Part shown: positions 11,650-22,846 of the stretch, in pieces | Layout of the letters: each line of letters opens with the position of its first letter | How positions within the stretch are numbered: position 1 is the stretch's first letter | Origin: Paramecium octaurelia | Lineage: Eukaryota; Ciliophora; Oligohymenophorea; Peniculida; Parameciidae | Reading direction: 5' to 3' | Assembly (NCBI GenBank): GCA_905182995.1 | Contig: CAJJDP010000001.1 | Span: forward strand, 921,344-953,043 | Length of the DNA stretch: 31,700 nt | Translations under genes and position numbers: made by a program | Notes under the pieces: generated by a model | Database searches by the model: none | Seen by the model: only the letters and a program-made list of their open reading frames with translations | Told to the model about the DNA's origin: nothing

Positions 11650-12780
11650 TGTACTTATTTTGTTGATCTTAAAACCTGGTATGATGTATACTACATTATT
11701 TCCTTATTATGGTTTTTGAAAAGATTGTGTTGCTTACTCTTTATTAGAAAATTATTATGTCACTATCACTCTATTTTCAGATAACTTTATAATTTGTGTA
11801 ACTTTTGATTGCATAGCTTGATCAAGAGAGTGCAACATAATGTGATCTTTATACAGGTATTTCTTGATTAGCTCTTAAGATTAATGGTATAGTCTCTGGA
11901 TTGCTTATGCAATCACAACTGATGCCCATTCTTTTGCAGCTGTTAAAATATTGAAACCTGTATATAAATTACTGAGCCATTAACTTCATGCATGGTTGAA
12001 TTAGGTTAGCTGTCCGACAATTATGTCTTGATTGATTCTTCCTAAGCATGATATGTAATTAAAAGATTGTTTAGAGAATAATTGATTCATATCTTTGATA
12101 TAGAGCAACTCTTATAATCATATTAGATTCCTTGCACTGCTTTATTATATCTATTGCTGCATTCAGTCATTGTTAATTACTTTTTTATATTCAATTTGAA
12201 GCATGAAAGTGAGATGCAAAAGATTTTTCTACTTCAAATATAACTACAATTCTAATTTATACTTATTGTAATAATAAATGAAGTTGTAATAGATGTGCTT
12301 AACAGGGTCCTAACTGCACTAATACTGATTCTTTTACACCTGATTAATATTTTCTAAATACTTGTAAATCCCTTAAATTATATGTGACGATCAAACGCAT
12401 GCACACTTTACCTCTTCAATACTTTTTCAAACCTTACCCTCAACGTTAAACTCCTTCTCTTGCATGCTTGATGCTAAATTCAACTTTTAGTGCTGTTATG
12501 GCTATTAGTTTCTGTTTTAATTCTTCTTTACTTTACAGTGTTGATGGATTCTAATGATTGGAACGTATTACTATCAATTTTATAACTCCAAATTATCAGT
12601 ACAATTATATACTAATATATGAATTGCAAATTCTAATGGTTAAGCAAATTAGGATTTGATGATTGCTCTCTTCATAAGATAATTGGAATGATTCTTGTAA
12701 GAGGTTTTATTAAAAGGCTTATTTTTATGGTGACAGCGACACTATTTTGCTCTATATACCCTAATTTTTTGTTTTGTTCT
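11650..12780 (+). pseudogene. Second antigen-like relic, heavily decayed
   Basis: Plus-strand readings are rich in Cys, Thr and Ala but change frame often: WIAYAITTDAHSFAAVKI (about 11900-11955), SCNRCAQQGPNCTNTDSFTP (about 12283-12342), then CDDQTHAHFTSS and NSTFSAVMAISFC. This matches the compositional signature of ciliate surface antigens (T/A/S-rich with C..C spacing) but no stretch exceeds about 60 codons without disruption. It faces the other antigen relic (7233-8245). Part of 12780-13340 may belong to it (ANDTTCVNNSY near 12920). The assignment rests on composition and short motifs only. Confidence 0.33.
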
Positions 12781-13347
12781 AGACAAAGAATCATCTCCTA
12801 GTATGTTAATAATGATTATTATTACTTGCTTAAATAAAAACTTAGAAAAATGAATAGAATTAATATCCAGCTATTTTATTCGGTCAACCAACTTATATGA
12901 TTTAATTGATGATTTTTTGCAAATGATACAACTTGTGTCAATAATAGCTACCATTTCTTTACTTTTTGGTAAAACTAAATCGAATATGAAAAAAAAATTT
13001 TTTGATTACAGTTTGAATTTCACATAGACTAGTTACCTAATATTAGTTAATTGAGCTTTTAAGATGTAATTAAACCAGTAAATTATATTAGATGTTCATC
13101 CTTTTTTTTAGTAATATTAAAAAATGGAAGTACAATTTATATGCTGACTTGCCACAGCTAAGAGAGATTTTCTGTTAAAATAAAATTGGTTTTGTTCGAA
13201 AATTTGACTATTATGTTTATTCATTGGAGCCAGATTTCTCCCGATAATTAAAATTGCTATAAATGAATAAACAATTTTAAATAACATCCAGTAAATAGAG
13301 TATGCAAATTCTTTGGATAGTCACTTATACTCAGATGATACACTTCA
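12781..13347. other. No gene supported
   Basis: AT-rich sequence between an antigen-like relic and a minus-strand open frame. One short antigen-like reading (ANDTTCVNNSY, plus strand near 12920) is the only signal. Confidence 0.3.
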
Positions 13348-14130
13348 TCAGCTATATTAGAAAAATTCAAACAAATATCTATTGCATTATATAAATTTGA
13401 AGGTTTCATTGGAATTGCATTTTTTGTTTTCAGAGAGCCATCTAATACCTAAAATAAGATACAATGAATTTGGAACCAATTTGCTAGAATATGTTGAGGG
13501 TGCAGCAGAATAGGATAGAACTATATCAAGTTATACTCTAAGTGTTATCAAATTATATTATATTTAGTTAGTGTACTTCAGGAGATAGAGAGGATCTTTT
13601 ATACTTGAATTAAATGATCTTATGATCAATTTAACTCCGAAAGATTTCATCTTTGCCTGTTTTCTTATATGAGTATTGTCTTCCTATTCATACTCCTGTT
13701 ATTTCATTAGCTCATTAGGTTGAAGATCATCAAGGATAGTAATGGCAACATTATTAGCATAAAAATTTATTTGAACTAAAGTACATAAGCAACCTCTAAC
13801 ATTTTGATGAAGCGAGTGATTATCATTACTAATCTAAACTAACCTCTAATAAGGATTTGCGGCTGCATCTTAATTCATGGTAAGTAACCTCAAATATATC
13901 AAACTTCATCTATTTATCAAATTTTAATCCAAATAACCCTGTTCTCGACAAGAATAATTGACTAGTTTATTACTTTCAATAACATACGACATAGCCTTCT
14001 TAAAAAAAGACAAATGCTTTGAGGAGTTCCTAACAATATTTTGAAATTTGTTCATTTTTCCATCAGCATCTTTAACAAAATAAAATTCTTAATTAACTCT
14101 TTCAAATTTTTGAACTTATAAAACACATTA
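13348..14130 (-). pseudogene. Open minus frame of 186 codons preceded by a TGA, unassigned
   Basis: From about 14130 one frame reads FERVNQEFYFVKDADGKMNK, then SCREQGYLDQNLINR and a TGA at 13908-13906. It continues in the same frame for 186 codons (MNQDAAANPYQRLVQISNDN; ILDDLQPNELMKQQEYEQED; RKQAKMKSFGVKLI) to TGA 13350-13348. Composition is strongly protein-like, with acidic and basic residues alternating, and the frame is kept over about 780 bp. No domain is recognised. The single internal TGA could be a mutation or an error. It may be continuous with the pieces at 14355-14924 on the same strand. Confidence 0.42.
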
Positions 14131-14354
14131 TTTAATTCTATAACTTCATAGTTCAAAGTCCAAACATGACTAATGCTTAATCATTTATAAAATAAAGGCT
14201 TTCAGGCATATTGGGCAATATATAATTTTTGTCAAATTAAATCATACTCATTCCACCGTCGCCTATAGCCCCTTGGAATCTGGATGCACATTTTAAAATT
14301 CAAATGCATACTGTCATTTTCAAGATGAAATCTTCTAAGTTACCCCTTGCACTT

Positions 14355-14924
14355 TCAACTTTCTTCGTTTCCAACACCAAAATCTTTAGTTAAACTTCTT
14401 TTTTCAGAACGAGTAAGAATCTCTAATCCCGAAAACAATAGTTCAGTAGAATGCCAATCTTTTTACTTCTCATATTTTATTATTTCCTTTTCATTTGTCA
14501 CTACTATGAAGTTACGCTCTTTAAGAAGAGCCTTTTGGTTTCTCATCAGCGCTTCAGATATAGATTTATATAGTTTCCTTTTTCATATTGTTACCTTTAC
14601 TCTCCACCCATCTGTGGACCGATCAACTGTTGACTTTCACCGAATCAGAGTCGTAGATAATGATCTAGTTCTTTGGTTTCTAATGCAGCTCTTCGCAAAT
14701 CTTAAAAATCTCCTCAAATTTTTTTCCTTATGCAAGGGTTCCTGCTCTCTTTACTGATGTAATTTCTCTTCCTTATATATTGACTGGTAGGTGATGTAAA
14801 TTTTTGAGACTAATATGGCGAAAAGAATGCTTTAGAAGTTAAGGGTACTAATTGCCTTTTCTTCTCGCCGGATCTTATTCAAAATTTCAAAATTACTATT
14901 TTCATATTTCATTTTTTTCTTCAT
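14355..14924 (-). pseudogene. Broken unassigned coding segment, slightly less AT-rich than its surroundings
   Basis: ATG at 14924-14922 opens a 95-codon frame (MKKKMKYENSNFEILNKI; REEKAISTLNF; hydrophobic ILFAILVSKIYI) ending TGA 14639-14637. A second frame, 14583-14355, reads KLYKSISEALMRNQKALLKE and KDWHSTELLFSGLEILTRSE. A possible 23-nt intron (GTAAAG...AAAAAG) near 14595 would link it to an upstream frame reading SQQLIGPQMGGE, but TGAs lie further upstream. The relatively higher GC sets the block apart. No family is recognised. The opposite strand has a 136-codon standard-code ORF here, taken as a shadow. Confidence 0.3.
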
Positions 14925-14996
14925 AACTGTAAAATGCTATGAACATATATGTTTTTCTAAGAATTTATCAATAATTGCCGAGACGTCAGGGTTTTT

Positions 14997-16143
14997 TCAA
15001 ACTGCTACTTCTGATTTCGCATTTGTTAAAGCTATTAAATTTTCGCTCCTGAAATTCTATTAGAGATTGCAAAAATTAAAAAAAATATCTCGCTTTTCAT
15101 ATATAATTTAAATACAAAAAATAAGTTGTTATTTATTTATTTATTTATATTTATGTGAATAATCGTCATAGTTGTTGATATTTTCTAATAATATTCTATT
15201 ATCATATCGACAAGAAATAACTTTATCTTGTTATTCATTTAAACTTAATTGATAAGCATAACTATTATGAACAGTGATTTTTTATTAACGAATCCATTCA
15301 TTTTGTTTCATCCAAAACTTAATTGAGGAATCGCTATTACTAGAGATAAAAAGATCTTCATTGGTATTCAAAATTAAACAAAGGATTTAATTCCTATGTC
15401 CTTAAATTGTTTATGAGAAATTCCATTAATTATTATCATAGCTTGACCAAATTACAATAGATCCACCATTATCTCCAGATATTAACTATTTTGATTTTAT
15501 CATGAATTTTAAAGTAAATACATCACCAATGTGTTAATTTAAGATTTGAATTTATTTCATCATTCCTTATTTGAATTCATAAATTGATATTTGACTATTA
15601 CAACCAACTGCTACAATTGAATTATCTTGATTGATTGCAATTACAAAACAAAATTAATCTTGTTTAATTTTGTTATCTTTAATTATTTAATAAGTAAAAA
15701 GGTTTTGAATCAAATTAAGAAGATGGAGATTGAATTGATGTTATTTATTATTGTTATGATTAATTTGAATGTTATTAATCTGATTATAATTAAAATTGAA
15801 TTTGGTCTTTGATTGTTGAATTGATTAATGGTTTAAGTTATTAAAGTATCTTTGATTAAAAGTTGGATTAACCAATGATATTGAATTAATCAAGTTTTGG
15901 CAAAGAATATTCAAATTTAGGATTCTTAAGTTTAGAAATTGGAATGAATATTTAGTCAATCAAATTGTTCATTTTATCAAAGGAAGTCTAAAATGAATAC
16001 AACATTAAATTAATACATCTACATCATTCTCTAATCCTTTGAATAAAGTTTTTAACTCAATTATAACAAAAAACTTTTTTATTGATATTTTGTATTAAAA
16101 ATGAAGACACTAATATTATATTGTCTTATCTTGAAATTCTCAT
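14997..16143 (-). pseudogene. WD40-repeat protein gene with at least two frameshifts
   Basis: The minus strand encodes, in order, a helical N-terminus (IELKTLFKGLENDVDVLIQ from ATG 16143), then FDKMNNLIDQIFIPISKLKN, a Gln/Asn-rich linker, and a WD region: FCFVIAINQDNSIVAVGCNS, then KSKQLISGDNGGSIVIW, QTIQGHRNQILCLILNTNED, SDSSIKFWMKQNEWIRQQKI, SLNEQQDKVISCRYDN. It ends at TGA 14999-14997. These are about three WD blades in the arrangement common in Paramecium WD proteins. Two breaks are visible. Near 15990, one missing T in a T-run would restore HFQTSFDK. Near 15670-15710, the linker frame and the blade frame differ by one. The tail after about residue YDN looks degenerate. Two homopolymer errors in an otherwise live gene are a possible alternative. 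Confidence 0.75.
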
Positions 16144-17044
16144 AAATACAATCATAAATCTGGATTTGATATTCAACCCTTATCATAAGTAAATTTTAGA
16201 ATCAAAATATCCAAGACCTTTGATACTTAGTGGGAGATACTTCACATGAAATGTTAATAAGAATTAAAGATAAACTAGCTACCAAGTTAAAAATATGAAT
16301 AAATTAAACTAAAAGCCTAAGAATAATAAAGATATAAAATTAATAAGAGTTTTAATCCTAGATGTACATAGACTTGAGAAACTAGAATAAGTTTATGATT
16401 AAGGTTAAAATTGATGCTTAGAGAATGTTAATTGTGACAAAAAATTAAACTTTACTCTCTGTCATTGCAGTAGGATTTGCTTATTTTTTGTTATCTTATT
16501 TGAATTATTAATTTCTTCATAATATGTATGAGAATTGGTCAGCCATATTTACAATCATTGTCCAGAATTCTAACTTAGAGTTGTCAATGAATTTTTCCTT
16601 TTAGAAATTGGCTAGAAAATATTTTCATAATTTATTTACACAGGATTAATAAGTATTTATTCATTAATTTTTAAATGGTTCGCCTTGCATCCATGTTATA
16701 GGTTGTATAAAAATATTAATTTTTTTAATAGTTCGTTTATGTGTTTAATTATAATTTTAAATTCATAGAAATAGTTTTTTACCCAAGTGAAGATGAATCA
16801 AAGAATATTAATTGAATCAGATTAATAGATTAAAATATAAATAATTAATTGAAAATTTATTACAAAATATTATACTTAAATTAGATAAGAAAACTGATTA
16901 CTTTAAGATAAATTTAAATGAAAGAGCTCATTAGTTGAATTTTTTTAAATAGATTGATATTATATATGAGAAATAATTTTAATAGAATTCAGATAATTGA
17001 AATATGTGTGTGTGAATGTATAAATTTAATAATAAAATAAAAAA
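16144..17044. other. Region upstream of the TPR gene, with a short coiled-coil-like frame (+)
   Basis: Mostly AT-rich spacer between the minus-strand WD gene and the plus-strand TPR gene. On the plus strand, about 16804-17000, an open frame reads KEYQLNQINRLKYKQLIENL then LDKKTDYFKINLNERAHQLN and ends at TGA 16998-17000, 45 nt before the TPR start codon. It looks like the coiled-coil end of another gene or of an older version of this one; no family is assigned. Further left nothing is supported. No promoter motif can be named. Confidence 0.33.
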
Positions 17045-18569
17045 ATGATTTAATAAACAAATTTGAAGTTAAAATGCTAATAAGATAACCATAAGGAAGA
17101 AATTGATTTTATTTGTTATTATGAGTTCTGCACAGGATTTAGATTAAATTGTTTTGATTGTATTAAAATAGGAATCCATCATACACATTCTGATGATGTT
17201 AAAAAAGTTAACAGTTTGATTCCATTTATTGAAGGTAACAATAAAGAGTGTGACAATTTGATTGATGATCTTAACAAATATGTACTTAGTCTGAATCAAT
17301 CATTCTCTTAATTAACTAAAGGAATCAGAAATAAATATTCATTAGTAAAAGAAAGGTTAGTGAATATGAATTCTTACTAAATTAATGATTATTTGAATTC
17401 AACTACTAAGTTAACTGAATATAAATAATCAATTTCAAAAATCATTTAGTAATAAATTAACAAATTAAATAATTCATTCAATAATTTATATGAATAATTG
17501 TAATTATACTTTAATTGATAATTATATATTAATCTATTTAAATTACTGATATCATCATTTAATTACTATTAAATTGATGAGAATGATTTGAAAATAGCTG
17601 AAGATCTATGCATTAATGGTAATATAAATATTTATTTCTTTTTTAGGTTAGAAATTATATTGGGATTAGAAGTATAATGAAGCTTTAGAATAATTAGACA
17701 AGTCAATTTTAATAAATCCTAATAATGAAGAATCTTAATGTTATAAAGGTTTAAATAATGATTTAATTTTAATAGGTGCATGCTTAAGGAGATTAGATAA
17801 ATACGAGGATGCAATCACTTGGTTGGAAAAAGCATTAGTTAATGATCCAATACATTTTTATTCCTTATGCAATAAAGGTAGATTTCATTCTTGTTTCAAT
17901 AGGTGTATGTTTAAGAATGTTAGATAAATACGAGAATGCAATCACTTGTTTGGACAGAGCACTAGCTATTGATCCCAAACATGTTTATTCCTTATGGAAT
18001 AAAGGTAAATTTGGTCATCGTTTTATTATTAGGTGTATGTTTAAAGATGTTAGATAAATACGAGGATGCAATCATTTGGTTGGACAAAGCACTAGCTATT
18101 GATCCCAAACATGTTGATTCCATAAGTATCAAAGGTAGATTTCAATCATCCTTATATCAAAAGGTGTATGTTTACGGATGTTAGATAAATATGAAGATTC
18201 AATCACTTGGTTGGACAAAGCACTAGCTTTTGATCCAAAAGATGTTTTTTTTTTAAGTGAAAAAGGTTGTTTCATCATCCTTATATTAATAGGTTAATGT
18301 TTAAGATTAATGAAGTAATATGATAAATCTGAGAAGATTCTCCATTAAGCACTATCGCTCAATCCTAACCACATATTTAGTCTTGATAGCCTTGGTATGT
18401 GTTGATTAATATTCAGGAATTTGCTTATAAGATTAGCAGAAATATTAAGAAGCTTTGATATATTATGAAAGAAGTTTAAAGGTTTAATCAAACAATTTAT
18501 GGACCAAAAATTAAAAGGGTATTTGTATTTTTCAATCTAGAAATTTGTGAACAGAAATTGAAAAAATGA
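17045..18569 (+). CDS. B-box-like zinc / coiled-coil / TPR-repeat protein, nine exons
   Basis: ATG at 17045-17047 and TGA at 18567-18569, spliced length 1317 nt (439 codons counting one internal TGA). Introns: 17619-17646, 17749-17775, 17878-17902, 18005-18032, 18135-18163, 18266-18292, 18395-18416, 18519-18540 (22-29 nt, GT...AG, all phase 1). Residues about 11-50 hold a B-box-like metal-binding pattern (CQQDNHKEE, C..EFC, CFDC, HHTHSDD). Residues about 60-160 are helical/coiled coil. From about 190 there are seven 34-residue TPR units such as LDKYEDAITWLDKALAIDP; the last exon gives EICEQKLKK. TPRs are protein-binding scaffolds; the target is unknown. Oddities: an in-frame TGA at 17516-17518 (codon 158), after which the same frame resumes, and exact 102-nt exons. 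If the TGA is real the product is truncated before the TPRs. Confidence 0.86.
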
Positions 18570-18848
18570 ATATTTCATTATTAAAATATAATTACCTTCT
18601 TCCTTTAAATTAGAATTTATATTGTTTATAATTAATATCCAGAACTCTATTCCAAAACCAAAAATTTTGTTAAATTATGCATTATTTATTCGAATTTCTA
18701 TTTATTCATTTTAATTATACATGTTATCCATATTAATTTATATTGTTTTAATTTCTAATTATATTTATCTTCATGACAATCCTTTCAATGCAATATGCAT
18801 ATAATTTTAATTTATCATTATCCAAAATGACATCCTTCAATATATTTT
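17552..18848. repeat. First copy of a 1.3-kb direct repeat
   Basis: Identical, by eye, to 18854-20150 at an offset of 1302 bp. It covers the end of TPR exon 1, all TPR exons and the 3' flank, and stops abruptly at the N at 18849. Best read as the end of one contig overlapping the next. Confidence 0.93.
18570..18848. other. 3' flank of the TPR gene, noncoding
   Basis: AT-rich sequence after the TPR stop codon with no open frame of note; it ends at the N. The same flank recurs at 19872-20150 and there continues into unique sequence. Confidence 0.5.
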
Positions 18849-18849
18849 N
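18849..18849. other. Single N: contig junction
   Basis: An undetermined base between ...caatatatttt and attatcatcattt.... The two flanks are the two ends of the 1.3-kb repeat, so it marks a joined pair of contigs rather than an ambiguous base. Confidence 0.9.
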
Positions 18850-19871
18850 ATTATCATCATTTAATTACTATTAAATTGATGAGAATGATTTGAAAATAGC
18901 TGAAGATCTATGCATTAATGGTAATATAAATATTTATTTCTTTTTTAGGTTAGAAATTATATTGGGATTAGAAGTATAATGAAGCTTTAGAATAATTAGA
19001 CAAGTCAATTTTAATAAATCCTAATAATGAAGAATCTTAATGTTATAAAGGTTTAAATAATGATTTAATTTTAATAGGTGCATGCTTAAGGAGATTAGAT
19101 AAATACGAGGATGCAATCACTTGGTTGGAAAAAGCATTAGTTAATGATCCAATACATTTTTATTCCTTATGCAATAAAGGTAGATTTCATTCTTGTTTCA
19201 ATAGGTGTATGTTTAAGAATGTTAGATAAATACGAGAATGCAATCACTTGTTTGGACAGAGCACTAGCTATTGATCCCAAACATGTTTATTCCTTATGGA
19301 ATAAAGGTAAATTTGGTCATCGTTTTATTATTAGGTGTATGTTTAAAGATGTTAGATAAATACGAGGATGCAATCATTTGGTTGGACAAAGCACTAGCTA
19401 TTGATCCCAAACATGTTGATTCCATAAGTATCAAAGGTAGATTTCAATCATCCTTATATCAAAAGGTGTATGTTTACGGATGTTAGATAAATATGAAGAT
19501 TCAATCACTTGGTTGGACAAAGCACTAGCTTTTGATCCAAAAGATGTTTTTTTTTTAAGTGAAAAAGGTTGTTTCATCATCCTTATATTAATAGGTTAAT
19601 GTTTAAGATTAATGAAGTAATATGATAAATCTGAGAAGATTCTCCATTAAGCACTATCGCTCAATCCTAACCACATATTTAGTCTTGATAGCCTTGGTAT
19701 GTGTTGATTAATATTCAGGAATTTGCTTATAAGATTAGCAGAAATATTAAGAAGCTTTGATATATTATGAAAGAAGTTTAAAGGTTTAATCAAACAATTT
19801 ATGGACCAAAAATTAAAAGGGTATTTGTATTTTTCAATCTAGAAATTTGTGAACAGAAATTGAAAAAATGA
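18850..19871 (+). pseudogene. Second copy of the TPR exons, lacking the 5' part
   Basis: Same sequence as 17548-18569 apart from the first two bases after the N. It holds the end of exon 1, all seven TPR exons, the same eight introns (positions +1302) and the stop TGA at 19869-19871, but not the start codon, B-box or coiled coil. There is no ATG or promoter of its own. Almost certainly the same gene seen twice because two overlapping contigs were not merged; a true 3'-partial tandem duplicate is the less likely alternative. Confidence 0.8.
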
Positions 19872-20150
19872 ATATTTCATTATTAAAATATAATTACCTT
19901 CTTCCTTTAAATTAGAATTTATATTGTTTATAATTAATATCCAGAACTCTATTCCAAAACCAAAAATTTTGTTAAATTATGCATTATTTATTCGAATTTC
20001 TATTTATTCATTTTAATTATACATGTTATCCATATTAATTTATATTGTTTTAATTTCTAATTATATTTATCTTCATGACAATCCTTTCAATGCAATATGC
20101 ATATAATTTTAATTTATCATTATCCAAAATGACATCCTTCAATATATTTT
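18850..20150. repeat. Second copy of the 1.3-kb direct repeat
   Basis: Matches 17548-18848 at an offset of 1302. The first two bases after the N differ (at for ga), as expected at a ragged contig end. At 20151 the sequence continues into DNA not seen after copy 1. Confidence 0.93.
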
Positions 20151-20517
20151 CACCAAAAAGACAGCATTGAATATGCTATCATAAATTACATCATTCTTTT
20201 TAAATTTCGATTAAATTAGAGACAATTTTATTAAATATTGTATATTTAGATTATTAAATAAATTTTTTCATACAAATAATTTCAATAATTAAAAATCGCC
20301 ATAATTTGCCTACATCAAATGCTTATATTAGTATTCCTTCAATATTTTTGCTAATCTCACTTTTATAATCTATAATAATTTACTAGAAGCGTGTTATTTT
20401 ATAAGCTGAAATAAATTATGAATTGCATATGAATTATCCTCCTACGCTTTTTAAAATATTTCAAATTTCACATTTCAAATTATTTTGCTTAAATATTTTC
20501 CAAAGATTAAAGATTAA
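20151..20517. other. Intergenic, nothing recognised
   Basis: AT-rich spacer with no motif, repeat or structured RNA evident between the TPR gene and the next plus-strand tract. Confidence 0.4.
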
Positions 20518-22846
20518 GCAAATAAAACAGAAAAACTCGAAAACTCTCGCTAACAATCGTGGAGACCGTTTAGATTTCTAAAAATAGATTACTTGATTGT
20601 AAGTTCAAAAAATCAAAACAATTCTAAATTACTATGATCATGAGTTCCTTAGAGAAATTAACCAAGAAAAATATAAATCTATCTTTCTATAGAATTGAGT
20701 ATATCCTTAGGAATCTACAAGTGACTAAGATATTGAAGGAGTATTTTATCAGAATTAACCCAATTTTTAATTGCAGCGCACTAAAGTTAACAGTAAATTA
20801 ATTGCATCAAAAGATTACAACACAAGTAATATTCATGCAACCAGGTACTATTATCTCAATTAGACAAATTATGGTGGATTGGCATTAGGCTTGGGGAACT
20901 AGAAATTTTAATATCCACTATTCAAATAAGAGATCATATCCAACCAACAAATTCAAATTATTTAATAATAAATTAAATTAGCTTTTTTATGATAAATTAT
21001 AATTGAAAAGAATTCCTAAGATAGTTTTTAATCATTGTTTCAATGATTTCTTTATCAAAAGTCATATAAATAAAGTTATATTTATAGAAGAATTTTATCG
21101 CTTTATTAATAATATATTAGTAAGCATAATAATGATAAAAATTAAATAAGGAGATTATCTACTAATATCAAGTTTTACATTTGATATCCAATATATTAAA
21201 AGTTTATGTTAGCCTCAAGTTACTATGTAAGTTACAAAAGCCTCGATATTTATCATATTTAAATGGTTAATTCTACAGATTGGGATGGATGGGGATATTC
21301 CTTCTTAATTATAAAAATTTTTAGAAGAAATATAAAAACGGATCTTTCTCAGTGTTCTCTAATTTCAATACCTCTTTGTATTATTTAATAATGTCAATAT
21401 TTTTTAGATAATCCTTAATAGTAGTCTAAGTTAATAATTGATTCGATGAAGGAATTTTACTTTAAATAGGATGCAAAAAATACATGTTTAAAACATATGT
21501 ATGAATGAGAAAAATAAAAGTTCCAAATCAAATGCCTTTAACTATTATCATTGGATGGATACAATTCATAAAGATTCTATTACTTAAATAATAATAGTGA
21601 TGAACTTTTTTCATAAAATATAGTGAATAAATTAAATATTGATTTAGGAATACAAAAATTGAGATCTCGATAGATGGGTTGTATTGCCTTTCTTAAGTTT
21701 TATTTCTTTATTGCTAAAGAAAAATTATATCTGATGTCGAATAATCAGAGGTTCTTTTCAAGACTTTATTATTATTTTTATTTCATAAAGTAAAAATAAA
21801 AAATATTTCTATTTGATTTGAAAAAATAGTTGTTGACTTTAAAATGGCTAGATACTAGAATATTTAATAATTAAGCAATAAATTATGGAAATTAACTTCA
21901 TAGATGGAACTATTTGAGGATTCTTTTGCCATTTGCTGAATTTATCCAACCATAAATATATCTATTTGACGTTTTCCTAAATAAATAGTACTTAAATAGA
22001 TCAAATTTTGGATATATCGCAAAAGGAATTTAAATCTAAATAACCGAAGCAAAAACAAGATTAGTTCATTTATGGGATGGGTTTTTAAGTAAATTAGAAG
22101 TAAAAATAAATATCAAATGTGGATTAAATATAAAATCAATGTGCGATTAAGTGACTTGCAAGATAGGTTATTCCTTTGAATCATTTATACGGCTTGAATA
22201 TTATATTAAACAAAAATTTAATATCTTTCAATAGAATACATAATTCTAGTTGATACATACCTTCTAAGTTGATAAAAATAAATTTTCGTAACAATATCTT
22301 GATACTTTGATAGAGGCACTAAGTTATCTCTGGAAGGAGCTATGAATCTTGGAAATTAATAATTACATTTATTTTCACTGAAAGTATTCATCTTCCAAGT
22401 TTATTCTGAAATTTAAATAAATTACTTATGGGTTTCTTTAAATTTAAATTTGAAGATTGAGGCTTTAATTTTAGATTTTGAGATAAAACCAATTAATCAT
22501 ATTAAGAAAAAAAAAATTAAATGTATCAGATTCATAAGTGAGGAAAAATTTTAATTAATCATGACGTTTACCGCTTGCTACTATCTCCTAATGAATAGTA
22601 TGCAGCTATAATTTGTAGGAGGTGTGAAGGTAACGAAGAAGGGGGTTATTTTCTATTTAGAATTATGATCTAAAATCTACAAAAGAATAGCTTTAGGATT
22701 ATGGGCATGGGTGGAGTATTAATATGAAAAAAGTATTAAACATTGTTTTGACTGTTATTCTAAATATTTTTTTGAGGTCTTTCAACAAATCATAACATTA
22801 GTTGACCTATAGAAAAAAACATAAAAAAACATTTATTTAGGAATGA
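20518..22846 (+). pseudogene. Multi-frame unassigned gene, 5' and middle part
   Basis: Successive plus frames with protein-like content: 20518-20637 (NKTEKLENSRQQSWRPFRF); 20642-20992 (STSDQDIEGVFYQNQPNFQL, one TGA at 20696); about 21190-22345, one frame with a single TGA at 21506 and then 278 open codons (NSTDWDGWGYSFLI; LDGYNSQRFYYLNNNSDELF; KTRLVHLWDGFLSKLEV; TLIEALSYLWKEL); 22342-22668 (KVFIFQVYSEIQINYLWVSL; ISEEKF); 22664-22846 (STKEQLQDYGHGWSINMKKV). The 3' end of the chain is at 24348-24983. No domain is recognised. Frame changes occur at the same places in both copies of the 1.5-kb repeat, so they are not random read errors. Either a decayed gene, or a live gene with unrecognised splicing. 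Confidence 0.5.

Noticed and set aside
14347..14757. 136-codon ORF on the plus strand in the standard code
   Set aside because: The organism does not use the standard code, the start is not convincing, and minus-strand frames over the same interval have better composition; treated as a shadow.
15124..15152. TTTA microsatellite
   Set aside because: Simple-sequence run inside the degenerate tail of the WD40 relic; no evidence of function.
18850..19871. A second, independent TPR gene
   Set aside because: No start codon or 5' exon of its own, identical introns, and an N at the junction; explained by contig overlap.
20634..21444. Plus frame of 269 codons starting MIMSSLEKLTKKN in the ciliate code
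   Set aside because: It overlaps frames with clearly better composition (for example STSDQDIEGVFYQNQPNF). It is poor in acidic residues and Gly, so it is probably an antiparallel/frame shadow despite its length.
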